A stretch of 64,000 bases of DNA from Arthrobacter sp. 31Y (GCF_000526335.1 NZ_JAFW01000001.1:4588001-4652000), one strand, 5' to 3'; counted from the stretch's first letter, positions 32,974 through 42,364 are shown. The notes: generated by a model from the sequence alone, not told the origin. Program-made: numbers and translations.

Positions 32974-33043
32974 TTGCCAGTGCGGGGGTGGGGTGGGGAG
33001 TAGATTTCTAAAGACATAACCCACGACCGCAGGAGGGAGCAAG

Positions 33044-34021
33044 GTGCCACGTGCACAAAGGGTGACCGCGTCCGACGTCGCAAAGGCTGCGGGAGTTTCC
33101 AAAACCACCGTGAGTTACGTGCTCAACCAGACGCCAAACCAGTCGATTCCGGAACACACTCGGCTACGCGTTCTGGAAGCGGTCCGCGAACTGGACTATA
33201 CGTCGCTTGCGGCGGCCCGGGCGCTCCGGATAGGCCGTAATGACACGGTCTTGTTTGTACTTCCGGATTGGCCGCTAAGCCACGCGCTGTCGAGGGTTAT
33301 CGAGCAGGTCACAGAAGGGCTCGCGCTGCATGGGCTGTCCCTGCTGCTTCAGCGACCCAGCCCCGGACGCTCCCTTATTTCCCTGTGGCGGGAACTCGCA
33401 CCGGCAGCACTCATGACTGTTGAGGCAATGGACGCTGAGGATGAGCTGCTCATCAGAGAATCCGGCACTGTGGTGGTGGCCGCTGCAACTGCAGAATTTG
33501 GGATCCGGCAGGACCGAATCGGCGCGATGCAGGCAGAGTACCTGGCGGGGCAAGGCCATAGGTATCTTGCCTATGCACGCGTTCTGGATCCTAAGTTGGA
33601 GACGCTGAGCGCTGAGCGCTGGCAAGGATTCAGGAACGCCTGCCGACGCCTGGGGCTGGACGAGCCCTTGGACGTGGGCTTTGACCTCAGTGTTGATGGG
33701 TCTGTCAGTGCCTTGAAAGGCCTGTCCGAAACTGCTGCCCATGTCACGGGAATGGCCACGTACAACGATCAGATTGCTGCTGCGGTGCTGGCTGGTATGC
33801 GGCGGCTCGGGAGGAACGTCCCCTCTGACCTGGCCGTTGTTGGGGTGGACGATGAACCGTTCGCTCAGTTTGCAGAGCCGCCCCTGACCACGGTCAGGCA
33901 GAACCACACACTCTTCGGACGCTATCTGGCGGACCGGGTTGCTTCCGCCATCGGCGGTGAACAGACGGTGAACTACGCCAAACCGGATGTGCTGTCGATG
34001 ATAGTCCGCGAGTCTGCCTAG
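33044..34021 (+). CDS. LacI-family transcriptional regulator
   Basis: This 325-residue repressor-type protein has the LacI helix-turn-helix at residues 5-25 (SDVAKAAGVSKTTVSYVLNQ), then a hinge with ALRIGRNDTVLFVLPDW and a sugar-binding-protein-like domain ending DDEPFAQFAEPPLTTVRQN. It starts at GTG 33044 behind AGGAGG. The ligand is unknown. The ABC/GH3 sugar cluster starts only 740 bases downstream, so it is a candidate regulator of that cluster. Confidence 0.9.
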   Translation: MPRAQRVTASDVAKAAGVSKTTVSYVLNQTPNQSIPEHTRLRVLEAVRELDYTSLAAARALRIGRNDTVLFVLPDWPLSHALSRVIEQVTEGLALHGLSLLLQRPSPGRSLISLWRELAPAALMTVEAMDAEDELLIRESGTVVVAAATAEFGIRQDRIGAMQAEYLAGQGHRYLAYARVLDPKLETLSAERWQGFRNACRRLGLDEPLDVGFDLSVDGSVSALKGLSETAAHVTGMATYNDQIAAAVLAGMRRLGRNVPSDLAVVGVDDEPFAQFAEPPLTTVRQNHTLFGRYLADRVASAIGGEQTVNYAKPDVLSMIVRESA

Positions 34022-34072
34022 CCCCTGAATGGCCTCGTTTCTTTTATATTGATTTTGCATAACTCATCCTTG

Positions 34073-34086
34073 AATAAATATTGGAC
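34073..34086 (+). promoter_or_regulatory. AATARGTMTTGGAC box upstream of the VOC gene
   Basis: It reads AATAAATATTGGAC on the plus strand, 52 bases before the ATG at 34139. TTGCATAA lies about 25 bases further upstream, as at 25895. It ties this single VOC gene to the catabolic regulon and not to the sugar genes that follow. Confidence 0.6.
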
Positions 34087-34138
34087 GCCCATACATGGAT
34101 GGTCAGATACTGGATGAACGATTCGAAAGGAATTTCCC

Positions 34139-34597
34139 ATGGCTTACCTTCGCCTTCATCACGTCAATGTCACCTCGGATGACATGCACACACTTAGCGA
34201 CTTCTACCGCGATGCCCTCGGACTGCCCCTGCTGCCATCGCCGAAGATGATCGCGACTACCCATGCCGCAGAATCCGGACAGACGGACGGCGACGCCGAA
34301 TGGGAAGAGGGAGCACGTTTCTTCGAGGCGGGCGATCCTGAAGAGCTGCAGGTGCACGCCACCCGGCGCCAGGCTTACCTTGCTCTCCAGGAAGGGCATA
34401 CTGTCAACCCGCTGGTAGGCGGCCACTTCGCCTTCCGCACTGATGACATTGAAGCCATCAAGGCTCGGCTGACGGAACACAACATTCCCTTTGATGACTG
34501 GGGAATCTGGTCCGTGGAAGGTTGGCACCAGATCTTCCTGACAGATCCTGCCGGAAACATGATTGAGATCCATCAGGTCAAGGACACCTCAAACTAG
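34139..34597 (+). CDS. VOC-family (glyoxalase fold) protein
   Basis: This is a 152-residue single-domain protein. LRLHHVNVTSDDMHTLSDFY gives the first metal-ligand histidine, GGHFAFRTDDIEAIKARL the second module, and DPAGNMIEIHQV the glutamate ligand. AAAGGA precedes the ATG. It is a monocistronic unit: a promoter box lies before it and a hairpin follows. It may be a lyase or isomerase for an aromatic cleavage product; the substrate is unknown. It is not closely similar to the longer VOC protein at 18060. Confidence 0.85.
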   Translation: MAYLRLHHVNVTSDDMHTLSDFYRDALGLPLLPSPKMIATTHAAESGQTDGDAEWEEGARFFEAGDPEELQVHATRRQAYLALQEGHTVNPLVGGHFAFRTDDIEAIKARLTEHNIPFDDWGIWSVEGWHQIFLTDPAGNMIEIHQVKDTSN

Positions 34598-34607
34598 TTG
34601 GTTCCCT

Positions 34608-34639
34608 GCCCCACCTGCGCTTCGAGGCGCTGGTGGGGC
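34608..34639 (+). terminator. Hairpin after the VOC gene
   Basis: GCCCCACC (34608-34615) pairs with GGTGGGGC (34632-34639), with an inner GCGC/GCGC stem and a six-base loop. It follows the stop at 34597 by ten bases. No T-run is evident. The rest of the gap to 34763 carries AT-rich promoter-like sequence and two CGAATC repeats. Confidence 0.65.
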
Positions 34640-34763
34640 GACAAGGCTCGAAGCGTTTGGTGAAGTATGTGGAGCCTTTTTAACTTAGTTACTTAATCGA
34701 ATCAGTAGTTTGATGCTACGAATCGAAGCACTCCAAACCCCTCAATGACGAAGGACTGAATCC

Positions 34764-36074
34764 ATGTCGACTCAAACTGCATTCTCCCGCCGCAACTTCC
34801 TCGGCTTGACCGCGGCCGCAGCTTCGGTGCCTCTGCTGGCCGCCTGCGGCGGTGGCTCCGCGACCCAGGGCGGAGGTGGCGCGGCCGGAGGAGCGGTGAA
34901 GTTCTGGGATATGCCGTGGGCTGCGCCGGCTTACAACGACGCCGCCAAAAAGGTTACGGAAGGCTTCTCCGGAGCCAACAGCAAGGCCAGCTACCAGCTG
35001 ATCCAGTGGAACAACTTCTACCAGACGTTCTCCTCGGCCATTGCGTCCAAGACCGGCCCGGCAGTCTCCACTGGTGGTGGCTTCCAGGCGTTCCAGTTTG
35101 ATGACCAAGGCCAGATTGCTTACGCGGACAACGTCGTTGAATCCATGAAGAAGAACGGGATGTATGACGACTTTCTGCCTGGGCTCTTGGAGCCTTTCAA
35201 GTCTTCCAAAGGCTATGTAGCCATACCTTGGCAGCTCTCCATGCGGGTGTTCTGGTACCGCAAGTCCCTGTTTGAGAAGGCTGGCGTGGAGGCACCCAAG
35301 GACTGGGCTTCCATCCTTGAATCGGGCAAGGCTCTAAAGAAGATTGGCGTTTTTGGCTTCGCTACAGGCTCGGGGTCCGGAAACAACTTTGGCAACCACG
35401 CCATGATCCAGATGATGGCCAATAATGGCGGCGGTGTCTTCGGCACCGATGGGCAGCTGGACGTCATGAACGACAGGAACATTGAGGCTGTGGAGTTCCT
35501 CCTGGAGTTGGTCTCCAACGGAATTATCGACCCTGCTGCCGTGGGTTATACGAGCGAGAACCTTGACGCAGACTGGAAGGGCGGGAAGGTTGCTTTTGGT
35601 CCCCATGCCACTCAGCTGGATCATCGCGTAGGAGATAAGACGAGCGACATTGTGGTGGCGAGCCCGATCGCCGGTCCGCACGGCGACAAGCATGGTCTGG
35701 TCTTCGCGAACAACATCATGATGTACACCAACACTCCCTCCCAGGAAGCGTCCGAAGCGTTCGTGGAGTACTTCCTGGGGCAGTCCAAGACCTTCTGGCA
35801 GCAGAAGCTCATTAATGCCCTGCCGGTGTTCAAGTCCATTACGGAACTTCCTGAGTTTGCGGCTGACCCGAACAACGTGAAGATCGTCAAGGAGTGGCAG
35901 CCGATCGCGAAGACCTTCGCCGCTCAAGGCACCACCCTTAATGGAAGTTTGGCGGCATTGGATGGTGGTCAGGCGTTGAATCAGTTCACCCAGACCGTGT
36001 TGACGGGCAAGACTGATGCGAAGTCCGCGCTGCAGGCCTTCGAGTCCGGCCTCAAGTCAGTGCTGAAGAAGTAA
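34764..36074 (+). CDS. Sugar ABC transporter, substrate-binding lipoprotein
   Basis: This 436-residue extracytoplasmic binding protein has a signal peptide with a twin-arginine start (SRRNFLG) and lipobox LLAAC, with lipidated Cys28. The mature part is of the bacterial family 1 solute-binding type (MalE/UgpB-like). It would deliver a glycoside or oligosaccharide to the two permeases downstream. There is no ATPase gene here; such systems usually share an MsmK-type ATPase. Codon use is ordinary for the window, in contrast to the next two genes. Confidence 0.9.
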   Translation: MSTQTAFSRRNFLGLTAAAASVPLLAACGGGSATQGGGGAAGGAVKFWDMPWAAPAYNDAAKKVTEGFSGANSKASYQLIQWNNFYQTFSSAIASKTGPAVSTGGGFQAFQFDDQGQIAYADNVVESMKKNGMYDDFLPGLLEPFKSSKGYVAIPWQLSMRVFWYRKSLFEKAGVEAPKDWASILESGKALKKIGVFGFATGSGSGNNFGNHAMIQMMANNGGGVFGTDGQLDVMNDRNIEAVEFLLELVSNGIIDPAAVGYTSENLDADWKGGKVAFGPHATQLDHRVGDKTSDIVVASPIAGPHGDKHGLVFANNIMMYTNTPSQEASEAFVEYFLGQSKTFWQQKLINALPVFKSITELPEFAADPNNVKIVKEWQPIAKTFAAQGTTLNGSLAALDGGQALNQFTQTVLTGKTDAKSALQAFESGLKSVLKK

Positions 36075-36086
36075 GCGGCCACCATC

Positions 36087-37049
36087 ATGTCTTCCACAAC
36101 TACCAGCTCGGGCCTTGCCCGGGCCCGCAAGGGGCTCGCCCCCGGCGGGTCCGGGGGCGGGACCGGGAACCGCAAAAGCAAACTATCGGCGCAAACATCC
36201 AGAACATTCTTCTGGCTCCTGCTGCCCTCAGTCATCCTGCTCGTCCTGATCCACGGCTACCCCCTCTTCCACGCCGGCATCCAAGCCACCCACGACGGTA
36301 ACCTGATCCAAACCGGCAGTTTCGTCGGGCTCGAGAACTTCCAAAAGGTCCTGTCCTCACCAGCCTTCTGGAAAGCCGCCCAATTCACCCTGCTCTTCAC
36401 CATCGTCGGGGTGTTCGGGTCCTGGGCCGTGGGCCTTGGCCTGGCCCTGCTCCTCCGCACCAAAATCCCCGCCGGCGGGACCTTCAAAGTCCTCCTCCTC
36501 CTGCCCTGGGTCGTCCCGATCGTGGTCTCCTCCACCGCCTGGAACTGGCTCGTCGCCACCCCCGACAGCCTCATCCCGTCCATCTTCCGCAACCTCGGAC
36601 TCGGCACACCCCTATTCCTGGCAGACCCCACCCTGGCCGCCGTGACCGTCATGATCTTCAAAGTCTGGGTCTCCTTCCCCTTCATGATGATGATGACCTC
36701 CGCAGCCCTGGCCTCCGTAGACACCACCGTCTACGAAGCCGCCAACATGGACGGCGCCTCCCGCTTCCAGCAATTCACCCAAATCACCCTGCCCCTGATC
36801 GCCCGATCCACCTACATCTCCTGGATCCTCATGACGATCTTCTGCGTCAACGACTTCCCCACCATCTACCTGCTCACCGGCGGCGGCCCCGTCGACGCCA
36901 CCACCTCCCTGGTCGTCCTGGCCTACCGCACCGTCTTCCAGGACTTCGCTACCGGACCCGGCGTCGCCATCGCCTTCCTCATGACCATCACCCTGGTAGT
37001 CGTCTCGGTCATCCTGTACCGCCAGATCCGAAAGTCGAGCGTCGAATAA
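36087..37049 (+). CDS. Sugar ABC transporter permease (MalF type)
   Basis: This 320-residue inner-membrane protein has six predicted helices after a basic, glycine-rich N-terminus. The EAA loop that contacts the ATPase is EAANMDGASRFQQFTQITLP near residue 215. It pairs with the next permease, whose start codon overlaps its stop (TAATG). Third codon positions are almost all C, much more so than in neighbouring genes. Confidence 0.9.
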   Translation: MSSTTTSSGLARARKGLAPGGSGGGTGNRKSKLSAQTSRTFFWLLLPSVILLVLIHGYPLFHAGIQATHDGNLIQTGSFVGLENFQKVLSSPAFWKAAQFTLLFTIVGVFGSWAVGLGLALLLRTKIPAGGTFKVLLLLPWVVPIVVSSTAWNWLVATPDSLIPSIFRNLGLGTPLFLADPTLAAVTVMIFKVWVSFPFMMMMTSAALASVDTTVYEAANMDGASRFQQFTQITLPLIARSTYISWILMTIFCVNDFPTIYLLTGGGPVDATTSLVVLAYRTVFQDFATGPGVAIAFLMTITLVVVSVILYRQIRKSSVE

Positions 37050-37942
37050 TGAGCGCAGTACTCCACGCCCACCCCGAATCCGGACCCGCCCTCGGCATCA
37101 CCACCACCGGCAAAACCCGCCGCACCCTCTCCGAAGCCGGCATGCGCGGACGCTGGTGGCGGTTCGCCCTGATCCTGGCCATCACAGCGATCGTCCTGGT
37201 CCCCATCATGGTCACCGTCATCCTGGCCCTGACCCCCGGCCCCAACAGCACCACCACCGGGCTGACCTTCGAAAACATCACCGGCGTCTTCTCCAAAACC
37301 CTCGCCGGCGTCTGGCTCCAAAACAGCCTCGTCACCACCCTCTCCACCGTGATCGTCTCCGTCGCCGTCGCCGCACCCGCCGGCTACGTCCTCTCCCGCG
37401 GCCGCTCCAAAGCAGTCTCCGGATACTCCCTACTGCTCTTCGTCATGCAATCCCTGCCCATCATCACCTCAGTGGTCCCCCTCTTCATCCTCTTCGCCGC
37501 CATGGGCCTGGTAGATAACCTCATGGGCCTGACCATCATCTACGTCGGCTCCACCATGACCGTGGCCACCTGGATGATGGCCGCCTACTTCGACTCCATC
37601 CCCATCAGCCTCGAAGAAGCATCCTGGATCGATGGCTGCTCCGTCTTCGGCTCCTTCACCAAAGTCGTCCTCCGCAACTCCCTCCCAGGCATCCTCTCCA
37701 CCGCCATCTTCGCCTTCCTCCTAGCCTGGAACGACTACCTCGTAGCCATCGTCTTCCTCCGCTCCAACGAAATCTTCACCCTCCCCATGGGCGTCCAATC
37801 CTTCTTCCAACAAAACCTCACCGACTGGTCCGGCGTCATGGCCCTCGCAGTCATCATGATGCTCCCACCCATCATCGTCTTCGCCGCCCTCAACAAATAC
37901 TTCAGCGTCGGCGGCATCGGCGGATCCCTCGCAGGCCGCTAA
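37049..37942 (+). CDS. Carbohydrate ABC transporter permease (MalG type)
   Basis: This is a 297-residue second permease. Six hydrophobic segments start around residue 36, and the EAA loop is EEASWIDGCSVFGSFTKVVL near 190. It shares the extreme C-ending codon bias of the preceding gene. It ends the ABC part; a hairpin and a new ribosome site separate it from the MFS gene 128 bases on. Confidence 0.9.
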   Translation: MSAVLHAHPESGPALGITTTGKTRRTLSEAGMRGRWWRFALILAITAIVLVPIMVTVILALTPGPNSTTTGLTFENITGVFSKTLAGVWLQNSLVTTLSTVIVSVAVAAPAGYVLSRGRSKAVSGYSLLLFVMQSLPIITSVVPLFILFAAMGLVDNLMGLTIIYVGSTMTVATWMMAAYFDSIPISLEEASWIDGCSVFGSFTKVVLRNSLPGILSTAIFAFLLAWNDYLVAIVFLRSNEIFTLPMGVQSFFQQNLTDWSGVMALAVIMMLPPIIVFAALNKYFSVGGIGGSLAGR

Positions 37943-38016
37943 TAAACAACGGAAAGTACACCGGTACGAGCGCCGTTCACCTTCACAGGGGTGCGGCGCA
38001 CGTCCGCGCAACCACT

Positions 38017-38047
38017 CGGACGGAAGCCTCCATCGAAGTTCCGTCCG
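38017..38047 (+). terminator. Possible hairpin terminator between the ABC and MFS genes
   Basis: CGGACGGAA (38017-38025) pairs perfectly with TTCCGTCCG (38039-38047) across a 13-base loop. It lies in the 128-base gap before the MFS start. It is followed by GCATATTTA and not a T-run, so it may be partial. Confidence 0.45.
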
Positions 38048-38070
38048 GGCATATTTACAACGGAGTAGTA

Positions 38071-39378
38071 ATGATCCCTACGGAAACAAGGGCAGTTCTT
38101 CAATCATCCGAAGAGGATGCACCTGAAAGAAACATCAGGCTGACCGGTCAACAGGTGGGCAAGTGGTTCATCGCCAAGTACATAGCGGCGCTGATCGGTA
38201 TCTACCTGGCGTTGGTCACTCCAGCCTCCGTGACCATCGCACTGCGGGTTGGGCAAATCGATCCCGAAGGCAAAGCAGGGTCCTTTGCCCTAGTTTCCGC
38301 GGTCGGTGCGGGTGCCGCGCTGATATCCAACCCGATCTTCGGTGCCCTGAGTGATCGTTCGACTTCCCGGTGGGGACAGCGCCGCCCGTTCCTCATTGTG
38401 GGGTTCACCTGCGGCGCGCTGGCACTCCTGGCGATCGGCTTCGCCCCATCCATCCTCTGGGTTGCCGTCGGCTGGGCCGCTGCGCAGTGCGCGTTCAATG
38501 CAGCGTTGGCGGCCATCATGTCCGTTCTTCCGGAGCGGGTTCCGGTGGCGCTGCGCGGCCGCGTTTCCGGGTTCATGGGCATGACGGGACAGATGGGAGT
38601 GGTGGGCGGAACTTTTCTCATTCAATTAGTGGGCACATCCGGCGCTTCCATGTTCATCTGGCCCACCGTTGTGGGTGCCCTCATGGTCCTTCCCTTCGCA
38701 CTTACCCTTCGCGAGGTCCCCAAAGCCCGGGGAGAGCGCGTCAAGGAAACTGCGCGCACGGTGCTCGGTTCGTTCTGGATCAACCCTCTGAAACACCCCG
38801 ATTTTGGTTTCGCTTGGTTTGGCCGATTCTTCGCTTGGATTGCCCTGTACCTGCTGACCACCTACAAGACGTATTTCCTCATCGACCACTTGGGGTATAC
38901 CACAGCTACAGTTGCGCCCGTACTGACGCTTGCCATGTTCGTGCTGGCACTTGCCATTGCCGTATCCAGTATTGGCGGCGGCTGGTTGTCTGACCGTATC
39001 GGTCGCAGGAAACCCTTTGTCATTGCTGCGTCCCTGTTGTTCGTGATCGCCATGGTGATCGTCGCAATGTCAACCACCGTGGAGATGTTCCTCGTCGGAA
39101 TGGTCATTGCCGGGTTGGGCAATGGCCTCTATCTCGGCGTCGATTTGGCGCTTATCGCGGAGGTCCTCCCGGACAGCGGAACCGCAGCGGGCAAGGGGAT
39201 GGGAGTATTCAATCTCTCCAGCACCATCCCCCAAACTCTTGCCCCGGTGCTGGCGCCGGCGCTACTGCTCATCAACGCTGACGGTACAAGTGGCAACTAC
39301 ACATCCCTCTACCTCATAGCCGCGGGACTCGCGTTTGCAGGGGCAGTTCTCATTCAATTTATTCGAGGAACCCGATGA
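38071..39378 (+). CDS. MFS transporter, probable glycoside/sugar carrier
   Basis: This is a 435-residue major-facilitator protein with about twelve hydrophobic segments. The loop 2-3 motif is FGALSDRSTSRWGQRRPFLIVG, and the matching second-half motif is GGWLSDRIGRRKPFVIA. The first motif resembles the sucrose/GPH-like carriers. Its stop overlaps the start of the beta-glucosidase gene, so the pair probably imports and cuts a glucoside inside the cell. GGAG precedes the ATG. Confidence 0.88.
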   Translation: MIPTETRAVLQSSEEDAPERNIRLTGQQVGKWFIAKYIAALIGIYLALVTPASVTIALRVGQIDPEGKAGSFALVSAVGAGAALISNPIFGALSDRSTSRWGQRRPFLIVGFTCGALALLAIGFAPSILWVAVGWAAAQCAFNAALAAIMSVLPERVPVALRGRVSGFMGMTGQMGVVGGTFLIQLVGTSGASMFIWPTVVGALMVLPFALTLREVPKARGERVKETARTVLGSFWINPLKHPDFGFAWFGRFFAWIALYLLTTYKTYFLIDHLGYTTATVAPVLTLAMFVLALAIAVSSIGGGWLSDRIGRRKPFVIAASLLFVIAMVIVAMSTTVEMFLVGMVIAGLGNGLYLGVDLALIAEVLPDSGTAAGKGMGVFNLSSTIPQTLAPVLAPALLLINADGTSGNYTSLYLIAAGLAFAGAVLIQFIRGTR

Positions 39379-41663
39379 CCGACGTAATCCCTCAAGCATC
39401 CATGTCCCGCAGCGACCCGCCAGCTGCGGGCGTCTCCCACGCTCTAGCCGCATCGCTGACCACGGGCGCTGACTACTGGACCACCCAGGAAGTGCCTGAC
39501 ATCGGACTGCGCTCCCTGCGGTTTGCGGACGGTCCGCACGGCCTCCGCGTCCAGGACGATGAGAACCCCGATCATCTCGGACTGGAACGAAGTGCCCCCG
39601 CCACATGTTTTCCGCCGGCAGTTACCCTAGCTTCGTCCTGGGACCCCGCACTGATTGAGACCATCGGCGCTGCTCTGGGACACGAGGCCAGGGTCGCTGG
39701 CGTCGATGTGGTTCTCGGTCCCGGACTGAATATCAAGCGCAGCCCATTGTGCGGCAGGAACTTTGAGTACTACTCCGAAGACCCCCTCCTGGCCGGCAGC
39801 CTTGCAGCTGCGGCAGTGCGAGGCCTCCAAAGCCAGAATGTGGCTGCCTGCCTGAAGCACTTCGCCGTAAACAACCAGGAAACCGACCGTCTTCGGATCA
39901 GTGCCGAGGTGGACGAACGTACCCTTCGCGAGATTTACCTCCGGGCATTCCAGGTAGCCCTCCGGGAGTCCCAACCATGGTCCATGATGAGCTCGTACAA
40001 CCGCATCAACGGGGTTTATGCCTCGGAGAATCGCTGGCTGCTCACGGATCTGCTGCGCGAAGAATGGGGCTATGACGGAGTTGTGGTGTCCGACTGGGGC
40101 GCTGTGCACGATCCTGTTGCCGCCGTCACCGCCGGGTTGGAGCTCCGCATGCCGGGCAGACCGGAAGACACACGTGTCAGCGGAGCCCTGAACAATGGCC
40201 TGGTGCCGCAGGACGTGCTTGAGCGGAGTGCGGAACGGCTCCTTCGCCTCGCCGCCCGGACCAAGCAAGACAGTCCAGCCCCGGCGCTTGACCACGATGC
40301 GCATCACGAGCTTGTAAGGCATGCTGCAGCTGAGTCCGCTGTCTTGCTGACCAACGACGGAGCGCTGCCGTTGGACGTGTCAATGCCGCGGCGGGTGGCC
40401 ATCATCGGCGAACTCGCCCGTACGCCCAGGTATCAGGGTGCCGGCAGTTCCCGGGTGAACGCTTCGCGCGTAGTGTCGGCACTCGATGCGCTGACGGGCC
40501 GATTGGAGTCGGGCGGCTGGGTGGTCGATTTCGTGCCTGGATATCACTTGGATGCCGGCGCCGAATCAGCCGAATTGGTCGAGGAGGCTGTTAATGCGGC
40601 CCGCGGCGCCGATGTGGTTCTGTTGTTCCTTGGCTTGCCCGGCGCCTACGAATCCGAGGGCGTTGACCGTACGTCGATCGATCTCCCGGAAGACCAGCTG
40701 GAACTTCTCCGCAATCTTGGGAACGTGGACGTTCCCAAGATTGCCAGCCTCAGCAACGGCGCCGTGGTCACCACGGCGGCCTGGCGCTCGTCAGTCAATG
40801 CGATCGTGGAATTTTGGCTGACCGGACAAGCCCACGGGGACAGCATTGCGGATGTCCTCTTGGGAGATGCCGAGCCCGGTGGTCGTCTGGCCGAGACCAT
40901 TCCGGTGCGCCTTGCAGACACAGCTTCCTTCCTTTCCTTCCCGGGAGAGGCGGGGAAAGTTGTCTATGGCGAGGGAATTCATGTGGGTTATCGCTATCAC
41001 GAAGCGAGGGACACCGCCGTCGATTATCCGTTTGGGCATGGACTTTCCTACACCACGTTCAGTTATTCAGACCTTGCTGTCAGTGTCCGCCCGCTCGAAG
41101 ATCCCGTCGCCTTCGAGGTGGAGGTGCTGGTCACCAATACCGGTATCCGTTCCGGCTCCGAGGTAGTACAGGTTTATGTGACGGATCATTCCTGTGGTGT
41201 ACAGACTCCGCCTCGCGAGCTGAGGGGCTGGAAGAAAATCAAGCTCGACGGCGGTGCTTCCGACCTCGTTCGGATCCCTGTCCGCAGGGCCGACTTGGAG
41301 CACTGGCACGGTGGAGTAGCAGGCTGGGCCTATGAGGGCGGACAGGCTACGGTTCACATCGGTTCATCGTCAAGGGACCTCAAATTGGCCGTGGACGTTG
41401 CCGTGCCAGGTAAGGCGATTGTCGTTCCGCTTAATCAATGGTCCACGTTTGGGGACTTCATGGATCACGCCGTCATTGGCCCGCAGCTTAGAGCATTGGC
41501 CGAGAGCCGCGGCGGCTTCCGAGGCAGGATAGGTGACCTTCTTGGTGAGGAAGCAGGCCGTGCCAACGTTTTGGCCATGCCTCTGGCGACCATCGTTGAG
41601 TTCCCTGGCATCCCTCTGGAACCTGGAGATCTCCAAGATTTCATCAGTTGGCAAAACCTGTAG
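39375..41663 (+). CDS. Glycoside hydrolase family 3 beta-glucosidase
   Basis: This is a 762-residue GH3 enzyme with no signal peptide, so cytoplasmic. The N-terminal barrel contains CLKHFAVNNQETDR and the catalytic nucleophile aspartate in VVVSDWGAVHD near residue 240. The C-terminal sandwich domain and a fibronectin-III-like end (GIRSGSEVVQVYVTD) are complete. It would remove terminal glucose (or xylose) from imported glycosides. It is coupled to the MFS gene by ATGA. Confidence 0.92.
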   Translation: MTDVIPQASMSRSDPPAAGVSHALAASLTTGADYWTTQEVPDIGLRSLRFADGPHGLRVQDDENPDHLGLERSAPATCFPPAVTLASSWDPALIETIGAALGHEARVAGVDVVLGPGLNIKRSPLCGRNFEYYSEDPLLAGSLAAAAVRGLQSQNVAACLKHFAVNNQETDRLRISAEVDERTLREIYLRAFQVALRESQPWSMMSSYNRINGVYASENRWLLTDLLREEWGYDGVVVSDWGAVHDPVAAVTAGLELRMPGRPEDTRVSGALNNGLVPQDVLERSAERLLRLAARTKQDSPAPALDHDAHHELVRHAAAESAVLLTNDGALPLDVSMPRRVAIIGELARTPRYQGAGSSRVNASRVVSALDALTGRLESGGWVVDFVPGYHLDAGAESAELVEEAVNAARGADVVLLFLGLPGAYESEGVDRTSIDLPEDQLELLRNLGNVDVPKIASLSNGAVVTTAAWRSSVNAIVEFWLTGQAHGDSIADVLLGDAEPGGRLAETIPVRLADTASFLSFPGEAGKVVYGEGIHVGYRYHEARDTAVDYPFGHGLSYTTFSYSDLAVSVRPLEDPVAFEVEVLVTNTGIRSGSEVVQVYVTDHSCGVQTPPRELRGWKKIKLDGGASDLVRIPVRRADLEHWHGGVAGWAYEGGQATVHIGSSSRDLKLAVDVAVPGKAIVVPLNQWSTFGDFMDHAVIGPQLRALAESRGGFRGRIGDLLGEEAGRANVLAMPLATIVEFPGIPLEPGDLQDFISWQNL

Positions 41664-41764
41664 TTCCGCCGCGGCCGCATCTCTGAAGGCTGCAGATTCC
41701 ATCGGCCAGCCGCCACCCGCACTCATCAAGAACGTACCGAATCAAGGAAAAGGAACCACTATAA

Positions 41765-42364
41765 GTGGCGTGGGATACAGAGCGAACCAAATCACAATTG
41801 CTGGACGCCGCGGTCTCGGAGTTCGGCGCCAAGGGGCTGGCCGGTGCGCGGATGGACCACATTGCAAAGGCAGCTGGAGTCAATAAAGAACGTATCTACC
41901 AATACTTCGGCAACAAGGATGCGCTCTACGGTGCGGTGATAGCGGCCGAATTGAACCGATTCTTCATGAGCCTCAGCATCGAGGGCAGCGGCGCAACGGC
42001 AGTGGGCGAGTTCGCGGGTCGCCTGTTTGACTTCCACGCAGCGGAGCCCGGCACAGCCAGGCTTTTGTTCTGGGAAGGCCTGGAAGAGGGGGAGCCGGCA
42101 GGTCGCGAAGCCATTTGCAGGGAACAAACACCCCGACTCATCAGGGAGATGCGCCGGGCTCTCCCGGGGATACGTGATCATGACGCCACCGAAATGCTTG
42201 TCACCATCCTGACGCTCTGCAGTGCGGGGGTTGTCTTGTCGCAGGTGGATCTATTGATGGCCGGGACAGGGTCTGGCCGTACTGACCGTCGGAGGAAAGC
42301 CATCGTGCTGGTCGCCACGCTTGCTGCGGAAGACCTGGCCACAAAAAACTGCTGGCTGACATAA
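41765..42364 (+). CDS. TetR/AcrR family transcriptional regulator
   Basis: This 199-residue protein starts at GTG 41765 behind AAAGGA. The helix-turn-helix is MDHIAKAAGVNKERIYQYFGN (residues 30-50). It is a paralogue of the protein at 443-1012: both begin MAWDT, share ERIYxYFGNK, a WEGLE in the same position and the ILTLC segment. It lies 101 bases after the GH3 gene and converges on catC, so it could belong to either cluster. Effector unknown. Confidence 0.88.
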   Translation: MAWDTERTKSQLLDAAVSEFGAKGLAGARMDHIAKAAGVNKERIYQYFGNKDALYGAVIAAELNRFFMSLSIEGSGATAVGEFAGRLFDFHAAEPGTARLLFWEGLEEGEPAGREAICREQTPRLIREMRRALPGIRDHDATEMLVTILTLCSAGVVLSQVDLLMAGTGSGRTDRRRKAIVLVATLAAEDLATKNCWLT

